DNA of 57,449 nt, taken from positions 1 to 57,449 of the forward strand of contig JAWKSZ010000053.1 of assembly GCA_041402045.1 (NCBI GenBank). Direction: 5' to 3'. The notes below the pieces were generated by a model. It did not search any database and had not been told where the DNA came from. It saw only the letters and a list, made by a program, of their open reading frames with translations. The DNA comes from JAGQRJ01 sp041402045 (GTDB taxonomy: Bacteria > Planctomycetota > J058). Below, piece after piece: positions 9,524-18,468 of this stretch. Positions within the stretch are counted from its first letter, which is position 1, and each line of letters begins with the position of its first letter. The translations under genes and the position numbers were made by a program.

Positions 9524-10231
9524 ATGATTTCATTTCAACCAAACCAAGAACTTTTGCAGCGGGCGGGCACAATTCTGGCCGATTTTGACCAGATTTATTG
9601 GGTACTGGGCGGGGCGGCGTCGGGAAAATCAACAGTGTGCCGGGCAATTGCGAAGCAAACGGCCGTATCCGTTTACGACATGGATGCCCATATTTATGGC
9701 GCGTACATGGGCCGCTACACACCAGAACGGCATCCGGCAAGCCTGGCCTGGTTTACGGCCGTTAACCCCCTCGCCTTCATTCTCTCCCGGTCAACCACCG
9801 AATTCGATAACCTGAACCGGGCGGCTAACGTCGAATATCTGGATTTATTTGCCGAAGAGATGGCCCAAACCCGGCCACAAGGGCCGTTGTTGGTCGATGG
9901 CGGACTGACTCACCCGTCGGTGCTGGCCCAGGTTTTACCAACTGAGCGAATAGTTTGTTTAGGGGTGGAAACGGCCGTTTCCCAGCACGCCTGGAACCAC
10001 GATCCCGAACGGGCCGAGATGAAACAATCCGTCCTCAATCTGCCCGACGGCACCACCGCCTGGGCGCAATTCCTGGCCTTCGACCAACAAATCAACGAAA
10101 CCATGCTCGCCGAAAGCAAAACAGCGGGCATCAAAATCTACCGGCGCGCAGCCCCCACAACCGTGACAGAGTTAGCAGGCAGCGTTGTCGATTATTTCGG
10201 GAAAGCAGTCGATTCTTCTTTCCCTGTTTAG
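9524..10231 (+). CDS. P-loop kinase-like ATPase of unknown substrate
   Basis: 235 residues. Walker A is LGGAASGKST at residues 28-37 near the N-terminus, then YDMDAHIYG, where the acidic pair resembles the substrate or metal-binding region of small-molecule kinases such as shikimate kinase-like proteins. LLVDGG near residue 123 could be the Walker B strand. The size and single N-terminal P-loop suggest a small nucleotide-binding kinase, but no signature fixes the substrate. ATG start with only a weak ribosome site. Its frame is intact and its codon use matches the foreign block. It is 20 bp from the next gene and so probably cotranscribed with it. Confidence 0.65.
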   Translation: MISFQPNQELLQRAGTILADFDQIYWVLGGAASGKSTVCRAIAKQTAVSVYDMDAHIYGAYMGRYTPERHPASLAWFTAVNPLAFILSRSTTEFDNLNRAANVEYLDLFAEEMAQTRPQGPLLVDGGLTHPSVLAQVLPTERIVCLGVETAVSQHAWNHDPERAEMKQSVLNLPDGTTAWAQFLAFDQQINETMLAESKTAGIKIYRRAAPTTVTELAGSVVDYFGKAVDSSFPV

Positions 10232-10250
10232 TATTAAAGAGGTATAGCAC

Positions 10251-10823
10251 ATGAAAAAGTTCGCATTGATCACCCTAATCGTCGCTGCCATCTTGCTGAC
10301 CGCCCTGTCCTTGACTGCGCCAGCCCCTATTTCAGCCCAGGCATTCGATGGCCTCGTCCCGCCCGATGTGCCCGGCGAACTCATCTACATCCCCTTTCCG
10401 GTAGACATCACGCTGGACGGTGACCTGGCCGATTGGGGCGAACTGCCGTCTTATCTTGTCGATGATGGCCCCAACCTGCCTGATACGCCGGAAGAAAATG
10501 GCTCCTTCACTTTTTCCGTGGCCGCCGACAGGGAAAATCTCTACATCACCATACAAATGCCCGATGTCAATATCGTCGCCGGGCAGCATGGCACCGAATT
10601 CTGGAATGAGGATTCGATGGAGTTTTACATCAATGCTTCCGGTGACCTGGGAACGCGCAGTTATGCCCCCAACATCTTCCAGGTCAACATCAACGCCGCC
10701 GATATCGGCAACAGCGACCCGGACGGACTGACCCTTACCGGCGTCAACAGCGGCGACCACACCGTGCGCGGCTTTGTCTTCAAAACGGCGGACGGCTGGG
10801 GGATGGAAACGGCCGTGCCGTGG
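10251..10823 (+). pseudogene. Truncated secreted protein with CBM9-like domain
   Basis: ATG after AAAGAGG, then a clear Sec signal peptide (MKKFALITLIVAAILLTAL to about residue 31). From about residue 45 the sequence (ITLDGDLADWGEL, FSVAADRENLYITIQM, WNEDSMEFYINAS, GWGMETAVPW) is typical of the CBM9-like beta-sandwich, where the next residues normally continue the domain. Here the reading passes into host sequence at 10823 and stops at 10827-10829. The gene is therefore cut by the right-hand junction within its first domain. Whatever enzyme or binding modules followed are missing. Confidence 0.75.
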
Positions 10824-10852
10824 TCGTGACCCGCACCGGCAACAGCCCCTAG
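10820..10852 (+). pseudogene. 3' remnant of the interrupted lipoprotein gene
   Basis: Starting at the shared GTGG, this stretch reads V-V-V-T-R-T-G-N-S-P-stop in the frame that continues the lipoprotein at 7091-7565. Host composition resumes here. Its only recognisable meaning is as the last codons of that gene. Confidence 0.65.
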
Positions 10853-10866
10853 CCCTGGAACCCACG

Positions 10867-10914
10867 CGCCGGACTCCGCTGGCACCCTCGTCTACCCCGC
10901 CACGGAGTCCGGCG
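10867..10914 (+). terminator. Hairpin after the interrupted lipoprotein gene
   Basis: CGCCGGACTCCG (10867-10878) pairs perfectly with CGGAGTCCGGCG (10903-10914). TGGC/GCCA extends the stem inward. It lies 14 bases after the stop at 10852, as expected for the terminator of the original lipoprotein gene, which supports the reconstruction of that gene. Confidence 0.6.
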
Positions 10915-10960
10915 TTCTCCGTTCCTGGCTCGGCCGCGCCCCAGCCACTATCACCGGGGT

Positions 10961-13369
10961 ATGCCGAGCTGGGCGCCGGGCAAGGTCGTAGGGGAATACC
11001 GGCTGCTCGAACAGCTCGGCGCGGGGGGCATGGGCGCCGTGTGGCGCGCCGAGCACCTGCCCACCGGCGCCCTGCGCGCGCTCAAGACGACCGTCGCCGA
11101 CCCCGAGGCCCTGGTGCGCTTCGAGCGCGAGGCTCAGGCCCTGGCGCGGCTGAACCACCCCCACGTGGCCCGGGTGCACACCGCCCAGGTGTGCGAGGGC
11201 GTGCCCTACCTCGTGCTCGACCTGGCGCAGGGCGGCGACCTGGCGACGCGGCTCAAGCTCGGCCCGCTGCCGCCGGAGGAGGCCCGCGCCCTGGCGCGGG
11301 ACCTGGCGCTGGGGCTGGCTCACGTGCACGCGGCCGGGCTCCTGCACCGCGACCTCAAGCCGCAGAACGTGGTCTTCGACGATCAGGGGCGGCCCCTGCT
11401 CGTGGACTTCGGCTTGACGCGCCAGGTCGGCGGCAGCTCCTTGACCCGCAGCGGGGCGATCTTGGGCACCCCCGCCTACATGGCGCCGGAGCAGGTGGAC
11501 GACGCGCGCGCGGTGGACGAGCGCGCCGACGTCTACGGCCTCGGCGCCGTGCTCTACCACGCGCTCACCGGCGAGCCGCCGTTTCGCGGGGCCACGGCCC
11601 TGGCCGTGCTCCAGGACGTGCTCGAGCGCGACCCCCTCCCGCCCCGCAAGCTCGCGCCCCAGGTGCCGCCGCGCCTCGACGCGCTCTGCCTGCAGGCGCT
11701 GGCCAAGGACCCCGCCGAGCGCCCCGCCAGCGCGCGCGCGTTCGCCAACGCGCTCGCGGCCTGCGACCTGAACGCGACCCGCGGCGCCGACCGGCGGGCC
11801 GTGTGGGTCGCCGGGCTCCTGCTCGGCCTGACCCTGCTCGCGCTGTCCGGGGCGCTCCTGCGGCGCGGGGTCGCGGAGCAGGAACAGGCGCAGGCGCCGC
11901 CGACGGCCCCCGAGGCGGCGCCGGTCCCGGCCCCCGAGCTCGCCCAGCGCGCGAAGGACGTGCACCCGCTGGACGCGGCGCTGAGCGAGTTGCCGCGCCC
12001 GACCGAGGCCGACCTCGCGGGCTACCCCTTCGAGGCGGTCCTCGGCGGGACCGCCGAGGTGTTGCTCGACGCCAGCATGCCCAACTCCTTGACCGACGCC
12101 GCCGAGTGGCTCACCCAGCGAACGGGGGACCCGCGGGCGGGGTGGGCGCTCCTCTACTGGGTCGCGCGCGCCGGGCAGGCGGTCCCGGACCCCGAGGCCC
12201 GCGCGGTGAGCCAGGTCGGCTGGATGAAGCTCGGCAAGGTATTGCGGCAGGACCCGACGCCGCTGTGGTCCGACCAGGCCTGGAAGGAGGTCGGGGGGGA
12301 GGTCGTCCTCGAGTGCTTCCGGCGCGCGGCCGCCGCCGGACGCTCCGACGGCTGGGTCAACGTGGGGAACATGTACCACTGGGGCGAAGAGGGCCTCAGG
12401 ATCGACCGCGCCCGCGCCCAGGAGGCCTACGCCGAGACGCGCCGTGCGCGGTTCCTCGATCCCACCGACGACCTCGTCGCGCGGCTGCGGCTCGCGGAGA
12501 TCGCGCTCGTCGCTCCCGACCTCCCGGGCCGCGTGCCCGACGCGCAGGCGCTGCGCTTCGCTCGGGACGCCTTCGACGGGCTGCGGGACCTGTGGCAACA
12601 GCGCGACGCGGCCAAGATCGCCCGGGGTCTGGCGGAGCGCCTCCGCGCGGCGGGGGGCGACCCCGGCGCGCTCCCGCACCTGCTGGACGCCTACGGGCAG
12701 CGCCTGCCGCGTCCGGCCTGGGGCGACCTCGTCGACTGCCCGCGGCCGGAGGTGCAGTACGAGGGCCAGCGCATGCTCCAGGGGATCAGCGCGACCCCGC
12801 TCTCCGCGGCGTGCACGTGGCTGGACGAGGAGCGCGGGCGGCTGGACCTTGCCCTGGGCCTGAGCTACGAGGTCGCCCGCAACAGCGAGGACGAGAACGG
12901 GCGCGAGGGCTGGTGGAAGCTGGGAATGCTCCTGCGCGACCCCGCGGCGCGGGAGGCGTTCGACGTCTCGGCCACGGACTACGCCAACGACTACCCCGAG
13001 CTCGTGCTCGAGGCCTACCGCCGCGCCGCCGACGCCGGGCGCAGCGACGGGCTCCTGACCCTGGCCGGGATCTACGCCGGCGGCGGCGAGCGCGCGCTGG
13101 GGGTGACCCCGGACCTGCCCCGCGCGCTGGCGCTGTTCCTCGAGGCCCAGCGGGCGCCGGTGGTGGCTCAGGACGAGGACCGACTGGCCGCGTGGCTGGG
13201 CCTGGCCGAGCTGTGCCTGGCGCACCCCGAGCTCGCCGACCGCCCCAGCGACCGGGAGCTGCTCGCGCAGCTCCCCGAGGTCGCGGACCTCGAGCGCGCC
13301 CGGGGCGCCCGGGTCGAGCGCGCGCGCGAGGTGCGCGCAGAGCTCGAGGCCCGCGTCGGCGGGCGCTGA
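10961..13369 (+). CDS. Membrane Ser/Thr protein kinase with C-terminal helical repeat domain
   Basis: 802 residues, Hanks-type kinase at about 13-275: Gly loop LGAGGMGAVW, Lys42 in RALK, HRDLKPQNV and DFG intact, so probably active. A single membrane segment (AVWVAGLLLGLTLLALSGALL) near residue 285 separates the cytoplasmic kinase from a roughly 490-residue C-terminal part. That part has scattered Sel1/TPR-like helices (for example ECFRRAAAAGRSDGWVNVGN and AYRRAADAGRSDGLLTLAG). The start at 10961 gives the usual short N-terminus before the kinase. It lies 37 bp from a paralogue of exactly the same length and is probably cotranscribed with it. The helical part may sense or bind an extracytoplasmic partner; no target is evident. 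Confidence 0.88.
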   Translation: MPSWAPGKVVGEYRLLEQLGAGGMGAVWRAEHLPTGALRALKTTVADPEALVRFEREAQALARLNHPHVARVHTAQVCEGVPYLVLDLAQGGDLATRLKLGPLPPEEARALARDLALGLAHVHAAGLLHRDLKPQNVVFDDQGRPLLVDFGLTRQVGGSSLTRSGAILGTPAYMAPEQVDDARAVDERADVYGLGAVLYHALTGEPPFRGATALAVLQDVLERDPLPPRKLAPQVPPRLDALCLQALAKDPAERPASARAFANALAACDLNATRGADRRAVWVAGLLLGLTLLALSGALLRRGVAEQEQAQAPPTAPEAAPVPAPELAQRAKDVHPLDAALSELPRPTEADLAGYPFEAVLGGTAEVLLDASMPNSLTDAAEWLTQRTGDPRAGWALLYWVARAGQAVPDPEARAVSQVGWMKLGKVLRQDPTPLWSDQAWKEVGGEVVLECFRRAAAAGRSDGWVNVGNMYHWGEEGLRIDRARAQEAYAETRRARFLDPTDDLVARLRLAEIALVAPDLPGRVPDAQALRFARDAFDGLRDLWQQRDAAKIARGLAERLRAAGGDPGALPHLLDAYGQRLPRPAWGDLVDCPRPEVQYEGQRMLQGISATPLSAACTWLDEERGRLDLALGLSYEVARNSEDENGREGWWKLGMLLRDPAAREAFDVSATDYANDYPELVLEAYRRAADAGRSDGLLTLAGIYAGGGERALGVTPDLPRALALFLEAQRAPVVAQDEDRLAAWLGLAELCLAHPELADRPSDRELLAQLPEVADLERARGARVERAREVRAELEARVGGR

Positions 13370-13405
13370 GCTGGCCCGGGCGCGCCCGAGCGTCTACACC
13401 GGGGT

Positions 13406-15814
13406 GTGCGCGCGTGGGAGCCTGGCGACGTGGTGGGGGACTACCGGCTGCTCGGGCGGCTGGGCGCCGGCGGCATGGGCGCGGTGTGGCGCGCCCAGCA
13501 CCTCGCGACCGGGGCCACCCGCGCGCTCAAGGTCGCCGTGTGCACGGACCCCGAGTCGCTGGCGCGCTTCCAGCGCGAGGCGCGGGCGCTGGCGCGGTTG
13601 AACCACCCCCACGTGGCCCGGGTGCACGCCGCCGAGGTCGCGCAGGGCGTGCCGTACCTCGTGCTCGACCTCGCCGAGGGCGGGGACCTCGCCGACCGGC
13701 TCAAGCGCGGCCCGCTGCCTGCGGAGGAAGCCCGCAGGGTGGTGCTGGCGCTGGCCGACGGCCTGGCCCACGTGCACGCCGCCGGGATCCTGCACCGCGA
13801 CCTCAAGCCCCACAACGTGGTCTTCGACGACGAGGCGCGCCCGCTGCTCGTGGACTTCGGGCTGGCCCGCGGCCTCGACACGAGCTCGCTCACCGCCACG
13901 GGCGTCGTGCTCGGGACGCCCGCCTACATGGCGCCGGAGCAGCTCGACGACGCGCGCAACGTCGACGAGCGCGCCGACGTCTACGGCCTGGGCGCCGTGC
14001 TCTACAGCGCGCTCACCGGGGTCGAGCCGATCGCGGGCAAGACCGGGATCGACCTCCTGCGCGCGGTGATCGAGGACCCGCCGCGGCCGCCCCGCGAGCT
14101 GCGCCCGGACGTGCCCCCGGCCCTCGAGGCGCTCTGCCTGCGCGCGCTGGCCAAGGACCCCGCCGCGCGCTTCGCCAGCGCCCGCGAGCTGGCCCAGGCG
14201 CTCGCGGCGTGCGATCTGCGTGCGTCTGGGTCGAGGAAGCGGGGCGTAGCCCTCGCCAGGGCGGGCGGGCTGGCGCTGGCGCTGGCGGCGCTGGGCTGGG
14301 CCCTCCGGGGAGGCGCTCCCGCCCAGCCCCCCGCGTCGTCGCCGCTGCCGGGGAAGCAGCCTGCGAGGGCGCTCCCACGCGCGGAGGCGGAGGAGGCCCT
14401 GGTCGACCGCGCCTTCGCGCAGCTCGAGCCCCCCACCCCGGCCGAGCTCGAGGGCGCCATGCCTCCCGCGCTCTACGACGCAGAGGAACTCCTCGCGGGG
14501 ATCCACGCCTCCATGCTGGTGCCGGTGGGAGAGCAGCTCGCGACGAAGCGTCCGGGGCGCGAGCTCGCGCTGTATTACTGGGTCGCCCGTCGGGGGCGGG
14601 AGCTCGAGGACCCCAGGCAGCGCGCGACGAGCCAGCTCGGCTGGCACAAGCTCGCGGGACGGCTGAGGATGCGCGAAGGGGAGGACCAGCAGACCCCGTC
14701 CCCGGAGCTCTGGAGCCGAGCGGCGTGGCGTCGCGACCGGCGCGAGGTCTTGCGGGCGTGCCTCGAGCGCGCGGCCGAGGCGGACCACCTCGAGGCCTGG
14801 GTCGACCTGGGCGACCTGCTGCGGACGCCTGACCCGCGCGTCGAGGTGGACGTGGCGCGGGCCCAGGCGTGCTACCGACGCGCGCTCGCGGCGGAGCACC
14901 ACGAGGGCGACTACCCCGCGCAAGTGCTCCAGGTCTACCGGCGGCTCGCGGAGGTCGCCGCGAACCACCCCGACCTGGACGGGCGCCTCGGCGATCTCGA
15001 GGCCCTGGAATACGCGCGCGCCGGCTACGGGGCGCTCGGGGAGGCGGGGCCCGAGATCTATGAGGCCACCGCCCGCGCGGCGACGACCCTCGCGCAGCGG
15101 ATCGCGGCCGCGGGCGAGGACCCGGGCCCAGGGCCCCACCTCCTCGACTACTACGGTCGCGCGTTGCCCCAGGTCACCGCAGAGGACCTCGAGCGCTGCG
15201 ACCTGCTGGTGGCGGGCGAGCGTCAGAGCCTGCTCGCCTACGAGAGCTCCCTCGCGCTCAACCCGGCGGTCAGTTGGCTGATCGAGCAGGGCGAGCTCGC
15301 CCAGGCGGGGAGCCTGCTCTATCGCTGCGCTCGCGCGAACCCCGACGAGGGGAGCCAGTCGGCCTGGTTCCGCCTCGGCGCCGCGCTCTGCAACCCGCGC
15401 GGCCAGCCCTACCTCGGCCTCCCCCGCGAGACCCCAGCCCTCGAGCGCCTGGAGCTGGCCCGGGAGTGCTTCCGGCGCTCGGCGGCCGCCGACCACGCCG
15501 GCGGGTGGCTGGCTCTGGCCGGAATGGCTGAGGGCGACGCGGCCCTCGGGCTCGAGCCCGTCCCCACGCTCGCGCTGCGCTACTACCTCGCCGCGGCGGA
15601 GGCGGAGGTCGCGGACCCCGACGATCCGCTGGCGGCCTGGTGCGGCGCTGGTGAGCTCTGCTTGCGGGAGCCTGGCCTCCCCGGGCGCCCGAGCTACCGC
15701 GCGCTGCTCGAGGCCCTGCGGGCGGCCCGGGACGGGGTACGCGACGCGCACAAGCTCGACCGCGCGCGCGCGCTGGAGCGCGCGCTCGAGCGAGTCGCCG
15801 GGCGCGAGGAGTAG
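13406..15814 (+). CDS. Tandem paralogue: membrane Ser/Thr protein kinase with helical C-terminus
   Basis: 802 residues, identical in length and layout to the preceding gene. The kinase domain is nearly the same (LGAGGMGAVWRAQHL, ARLNHPHVARVH, HRDLKPHNVVFDDE, VDFGLARG). A membrane segment follows near residue 285, then a more diverged helical-repeat part containing ECFRRSAAADHAGGWLALAG. Start GTG at 13406. The kinase halves are much more alike than the C-terminal halves, so after duplication the sensing or docking part diverged while the catalytic part was conserved. Its stop is 3 bp from the convergent FHA-protease gene. Confidence 0.88.
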   Translation: MRAWEPGDVVGDYRLLGRLGAGGMGAVWRAQHLATGATRALKVAVCTDPESLARFQREARALARLNHPHVARVHAAEVAQGVPYLVLDLAEGGDLADRLKRGPLPAEEARRVVLALADGLAHVHAAGILHRDLKPHNVVFDDEARPLLVDFGLARGLDTSSLTATGVVLGTPAYMAPEQLDDARNVDERADVYGLGAVLYSALTGVEPIAGKTGIDLLRAVIEDPPRPPRELRPDVPPALEALCLRALAKDPAARFASARELAQALAACDLRASGSRKRGVALARAGGLALALAALGWALRGGAPAQPPASSPLPGKQPARALPRAEAEEALVDRAFAQLEPPTPAELEGAMPPALYDAEELLAGIHASMLVPVGEQLATKRPGRELALYYWVARRGRELEDPRQRATSQLGWHKLAGRLRMREGEDQQTPSPELWSRAAWRRDRREVLRACLERAAEADHLEAWVDLGDLLRTPDPRVEVDVARAQACYRRALAAEHHEGDYPAQVLQVYRRLAEVAANHPDLDGRLGDLEALEYARAGYGALGEAGPEIYEATARAATTLAQRIAAAGEDPGPGPHLLDYYGRALPQVTAEDLERCDLLVAGERQSLLAYESSLALNPAVSWLIEQGELAQAGSLLYRCARANPDEGSQSAWFRLGAALCNPRGQPYLGLPRETPALERLELARECFRRSAAADHAGGWLALAGMAEGDAALGLEPVPTLALRYYLAAAEAEVADPDDPLAAWCGAGELCLREPGLPGRPSYRALLEALRAARDGVRDAHKLDRARALERALERVAGREE

Positions 15815-15817
15815 CGC

Positions 15818-17497
15818 CTAGCCGACCTCGCGGGTCGCGGTGTCCGACTGACGCGGGAGGCGGCTCGAGGAGTGCGCGCGCTTGATCGTGTTCAGCGCGT
15901 TGCGCGCGTCGCGGATCCGCTCGCGGGTGTCCCGGACGTAGGCGTCGACCTCGGTCCCCCGGGCCTGGTCGCCCTTGGCCAGGTGCCACTTGCGCAGGGC
16001 GAGCTCGACCTGCGCCGCGCGCAGCCGGCGCCGGAGGCGATACACCCGGACCCCGTAGCTCGCGAGCCCGGCCAGCTCCCAGCGCTCGCGGCCGAACAGC
16101 GAGCGGAAGCTCGCGTACTCCTCGGGCTGCACGAAGCCCTGGGCCTGCTCCTCCTCGAGGTAGGTCAGGAGCACGTGCCGCTCGCGGCTGGCGGCGATCG
16201 CGTAGGCCGAGCAGAAGAACAGGAGCCCCAGCCCGCCGAACACCCCGGTGGTGATCGCCAGCGCGACCACGCTGCGCACGTCCTGGAGCTGCTGGGTGAG
16301 GAAGATCGCGGCCCAGTTCCACACCAGGTGCAGGGTGATCGCGAGCAGGAGCCCGCCCCCCGCGAACAGCCAGCGTCGGCGTCTGGCGCGGGAGGTCTCG
16401 CGCATGAAGCCCAGCCCCGCGCCGAACATGGCGGTGTAGACCGGGTGCCCGATCAGCGCGTTGACCAGCGTGCGGTAGGTGCCGTAGGTCCACAGCGCCT
16501 CCTCGCCCCCGTAGGTCAGGAAGCGCACGTGGTAGATCAGCGCGTTCTCGACCAGGGCGAAGCCCAGCCCGCAGGTCGCGCCCAGGACCAGGCCCTCGAG
16601 GGCGTTGTCGAACTCGTCGTGCAGGATCCAGATCAGGACCCCGACCCCCAGGCCCTTGACCAGCTCCTCGATCACCGGGGACACGAAGGCGGCGGTGGTG
16701 CCCCGCGCCACGTCGGGCACGAACAGCGCGGTCAGCGCCTCGCGGGCCAGGCCGTTGACCAGGAGCGCGACCCCGCAGCCGATCGTGCCGCCCCACACCA
16801 GGCAGCCGAGCACGTTGCGCCAGGGGATCTGGTTGTTGCGGTCGAGGAGCTTGATCAGGCCCAGGTAGGGGATCGCGGGGACCAGCCCGAAGCAGGTCGC
16901 GATCAGCAAGACCTTGGGCTGCTCGCGCCACAGGGGGAGCACCAGGCGCCAGCCGAGGACCGCCAGGCCCACGACGGCCAGGAGCGCCACGATCGTGAAG
17001 AAGATCGCGCGGCGTCGGCGCACCCGGAGCCCGATCCGGGTCCCGCCGAGCTGAATGAACGAGAGCTCGGCGTCGGCGGGGGCCAGGAGCGTCTGCCCCA
17101 TGTGGAACACGCCCTCGGCGTCGTAGCCCGCCGCCGACGGCGGGCGCGCCAGGCTCGGGGCCGAGGGCGCGAGCTCGAGGCTCGCCGGGGCGGCGTCCCC
17201 CGCGCGCTGGAACAGGACCTCGGTGTCCCCCAGGATCAGGGTGTCGCCGGGCTTGAGCTTGCGCGCGCGCTTGGCCAGGCGCTTGCCGACGTAGCTCCCG
17301 TGCTGGCTCTTGTTCTCCAGGGACCAGCCCTTGGGCCCCAGGTGGAGCTCGGCGTGGACCCGGGACATGGTCGCGTCTTCGGGGAAGCGCACCGCGGCCT
17401 CGTGGCCGCGGCCGAGGGCCAGCGGCGCGCTGGCCTCGGAAGGGAGGGGGATCACCTCCCCCGCCCGGCACCCGGATCGAACCCTGAGCTGATACAC
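15818..17497 (-). CDS. FHA-domain PrsW-family intramembrane metalloprotease
   Basis: 559 residues from GTG 17497, chosen because the FHA fold starts immediately. Residues 1-90 form an FHA domain (LGRGHEAAV, SRVHAELH, NKSQHGSYV), which binds phosphothreonine. After a linker, about eight to ten membrane segments (~160-430) contain the PrsW signature: EELVKG (~279), ENALIY (~314), HPVYTAMFG (~350) and HLVWNW (~390), whose Glu/His residues are expected to hold zinc. PrsW proteins cleave membrane anti-sigma factors in Bacillus. Here a phosphopeptide reader is fused to the protease, and two Ser/Thr kinases lie next door. I infer that kinase phosphorylation could recruit or switch the protease. The C-terminal 130 residues are basic and helical. 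No clear ribosome site. Confidence 0.85.
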   Translation of the reverse strand: MYQLRVRSGCRAGEVIPLPSEASAPLALGRGHEAAVRFPEDATMSRVHAELHLGPKGWSLENKSQHGSYVGKRLAKRARKLKPGDTLILGDTEVLFQRAGDAAPASLELAPSAPSLARPPSAAGYDAEGVFHMGQTLLAPADAELSFIQLGGTRIGLRVRRRRAIFFTIVALLAVVGLAVLGWRLVLPLWREQPKVLLIATCFGLVPAIPYLGLIKLLDRNNQIPWRNVLGCLVWGGTIGCGVALLVNGLAREALTALFVPDVARGTTAAFVSPVIEELVKGLGVGVLIWILHDEFDNALEGLVLGATCGLGFALVENALIYHVRFLTYGGEEALWTYGTYRTLVNALIGHPVYTAMFGAGLGFMRETSRARRRRWLFAGGGLLLAITLHLVWNWAAIFLTQQLQDVRSVVALAITTGVFGGLGLLFFCSAYAIAASRERHVLLTYLEEEQAQGFVQPEEYASFRSLFGRERWELAGLASYGVRVYRLRRRLRAAQVELALRKWHLAKGDQARGTEVDAYVRDTRERIRDARNALNTIKRAHSSSRLPRQSDTATREVG

Positions 17498-17599
17498 GCT
17501 GGAGGCAGTGTAGCGCCCAGCCCCCGCCGGGTCCCGCCCAGGACCGGTTGCCGTTTTAGATCCCGGATCCCGGTGGTAACCTCTCGCCCGGAGGCGCTC

Positions 17600-18397
17600 A
17601 TGAGCGACGAGCACGGTCACGGCCCGAGTAACGACAAGCCCTGGCTGGCCGCCCTGGCGGTGATCGGCGGCCTGGCGGTGGCCCTGGGGATCGGCCGCGT
17701 CGACCCCTACGGCGCCAGCGCGGCCCACGGCGCCACGAGCACCGTCAACGTGCGCGGGCTGGACCCGATCGAGGGCACGATCCACGCCCAGGGCGGCGTG
17801 CTGCAGGTGCACACCGCCAAGGGCATGGTGTTCGTGCCCGCGGACCGGGCGCAGGTCCACGTCGCCGCCCACGAGGACGCGCACGAGGACGCCCACGCCG
17901 CGCACCCCGAGGGCGAGTCGGTCAGCGGCGAGCCGCGGATTGGCCCCCTGGACGAGCTCGCGCTGCGCGCGTTCAACCGGCGCAACAGCCGGCTCTACGC
18001 CGAGGCGCTCCCGCTCTACGCCGAGCTCGCGACCCGCGGCGCCGACGCCCACGACCCCCGCGCCGCCGGCTGGCAGGAGACCCTGGGCCAGGTCGTGCGC
18101 GAGTACGTGAAGGACTGGCACACCGGCGAGGACGCCCTCGCGCGCGCGCGCCGCGTGCGCGAGACCCTCGAGCCGCTGCCGGGCATGCTCCCCGAGGTGT
18201 GGCTGGCCGACGCCTACGCCACCCTGCTGCGGATCGAGCTCGCCGAGGCCCACCCAACCCAGCACGCCGAGCTCGGCGAGCTGCTCGAGGCCCTGGGCCC
18301 GACCCACACCTCGCAGCACCGCGACGTGCTCGACCAGCTCCAGCGCCGCCTGCACCCGGCCCACGAGCAGGGCGGGCTCCTGCCTCCCGGCCGCTAG
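17600..18397 (+). CDS. Membrane-anchored protein with His-rich segment, function unknown
   Basis: 265 residues from ATG 17600, preceded by GGAGG. A short N-terminal tail leads into one membrane segment (PWLAALAVIGGLAVALGIG, about 14-32). A small beta-rich part (GTIHAQGGVLQVHTAKGMVFV) follows, then a His/Asp/Glu-rich stretch around residues 94-110 (HEDAHEDAHAAHPEGE) that could bind metal. The C-terminal half (130-250) is helical with TPR character. It is divergent from the FHA-protease gene, sharing a 102-bp promoter region in which no clear element is seen. Not recognised as a named family. Confidence 0.7.
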   Translation: MSDEHGHGPSNDKPWLAALAVIGGLAVALGIGRVDPYGASAAHGATSTVNVRGLDPIEGTIHAQGGVLQVHTAKGMVFVPADRAQVHVAAHEDAHEDAHAAHPEGESVSGEPRIGPLDELALRAFNRRNSRLYAEALPLYAELATRGADAHDPRAAGWQETLGQVVREYVKDWHTGEDALARARRVRETLEPLPGMLPEVWLADAYATLLRIELAEAHPTQHAELGELLEALGPTHTSQHRDVLDQLQRRLHPAHEQGGLLPPGR

Positions 18398-18468
18398 GTC
18401 CCCGCGGCGGGCGGCGCTCCGCGTCGCCCGGTGACACCCGCTCCCCCGGGCCCGGTCATGCCTGCAGC

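Larger units (their letters stand above)
7566..10823. mobile_element. Foreign 3,258-bp block of lower GC inserted in the lipoprotein gene
   Basis: Base composition, codon use (many AAA, GAA and ATT codons), AT-rich spacers and ATG starts all change abruptly at 7566 and change back at 10823. The block carries three readable genes plus truncated genes at both ends. The four bases GTGG occur at both junctions (7562-7565 and 10820-10823), so they could be a 4-bp target duplication, end-joining microhomology or chance. There are no terminal inverted repeats, transposase or integrase. The octamer ACGGCCGT occurs five times inside. The gene content and repeats look like Chloroflexota (inference from memory of that group, not a search). 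It could be a real transfer, an assembly chimera or an artificial splice. Confidence 0.85.

Noticed and set aside
7566..10823. Insertion sequence, integron or phage explanation for the foreign block
   Set aside because: No transposase, integrase, attachment repeats or terminal inverted repeats; only a 4-bp match at the edges.
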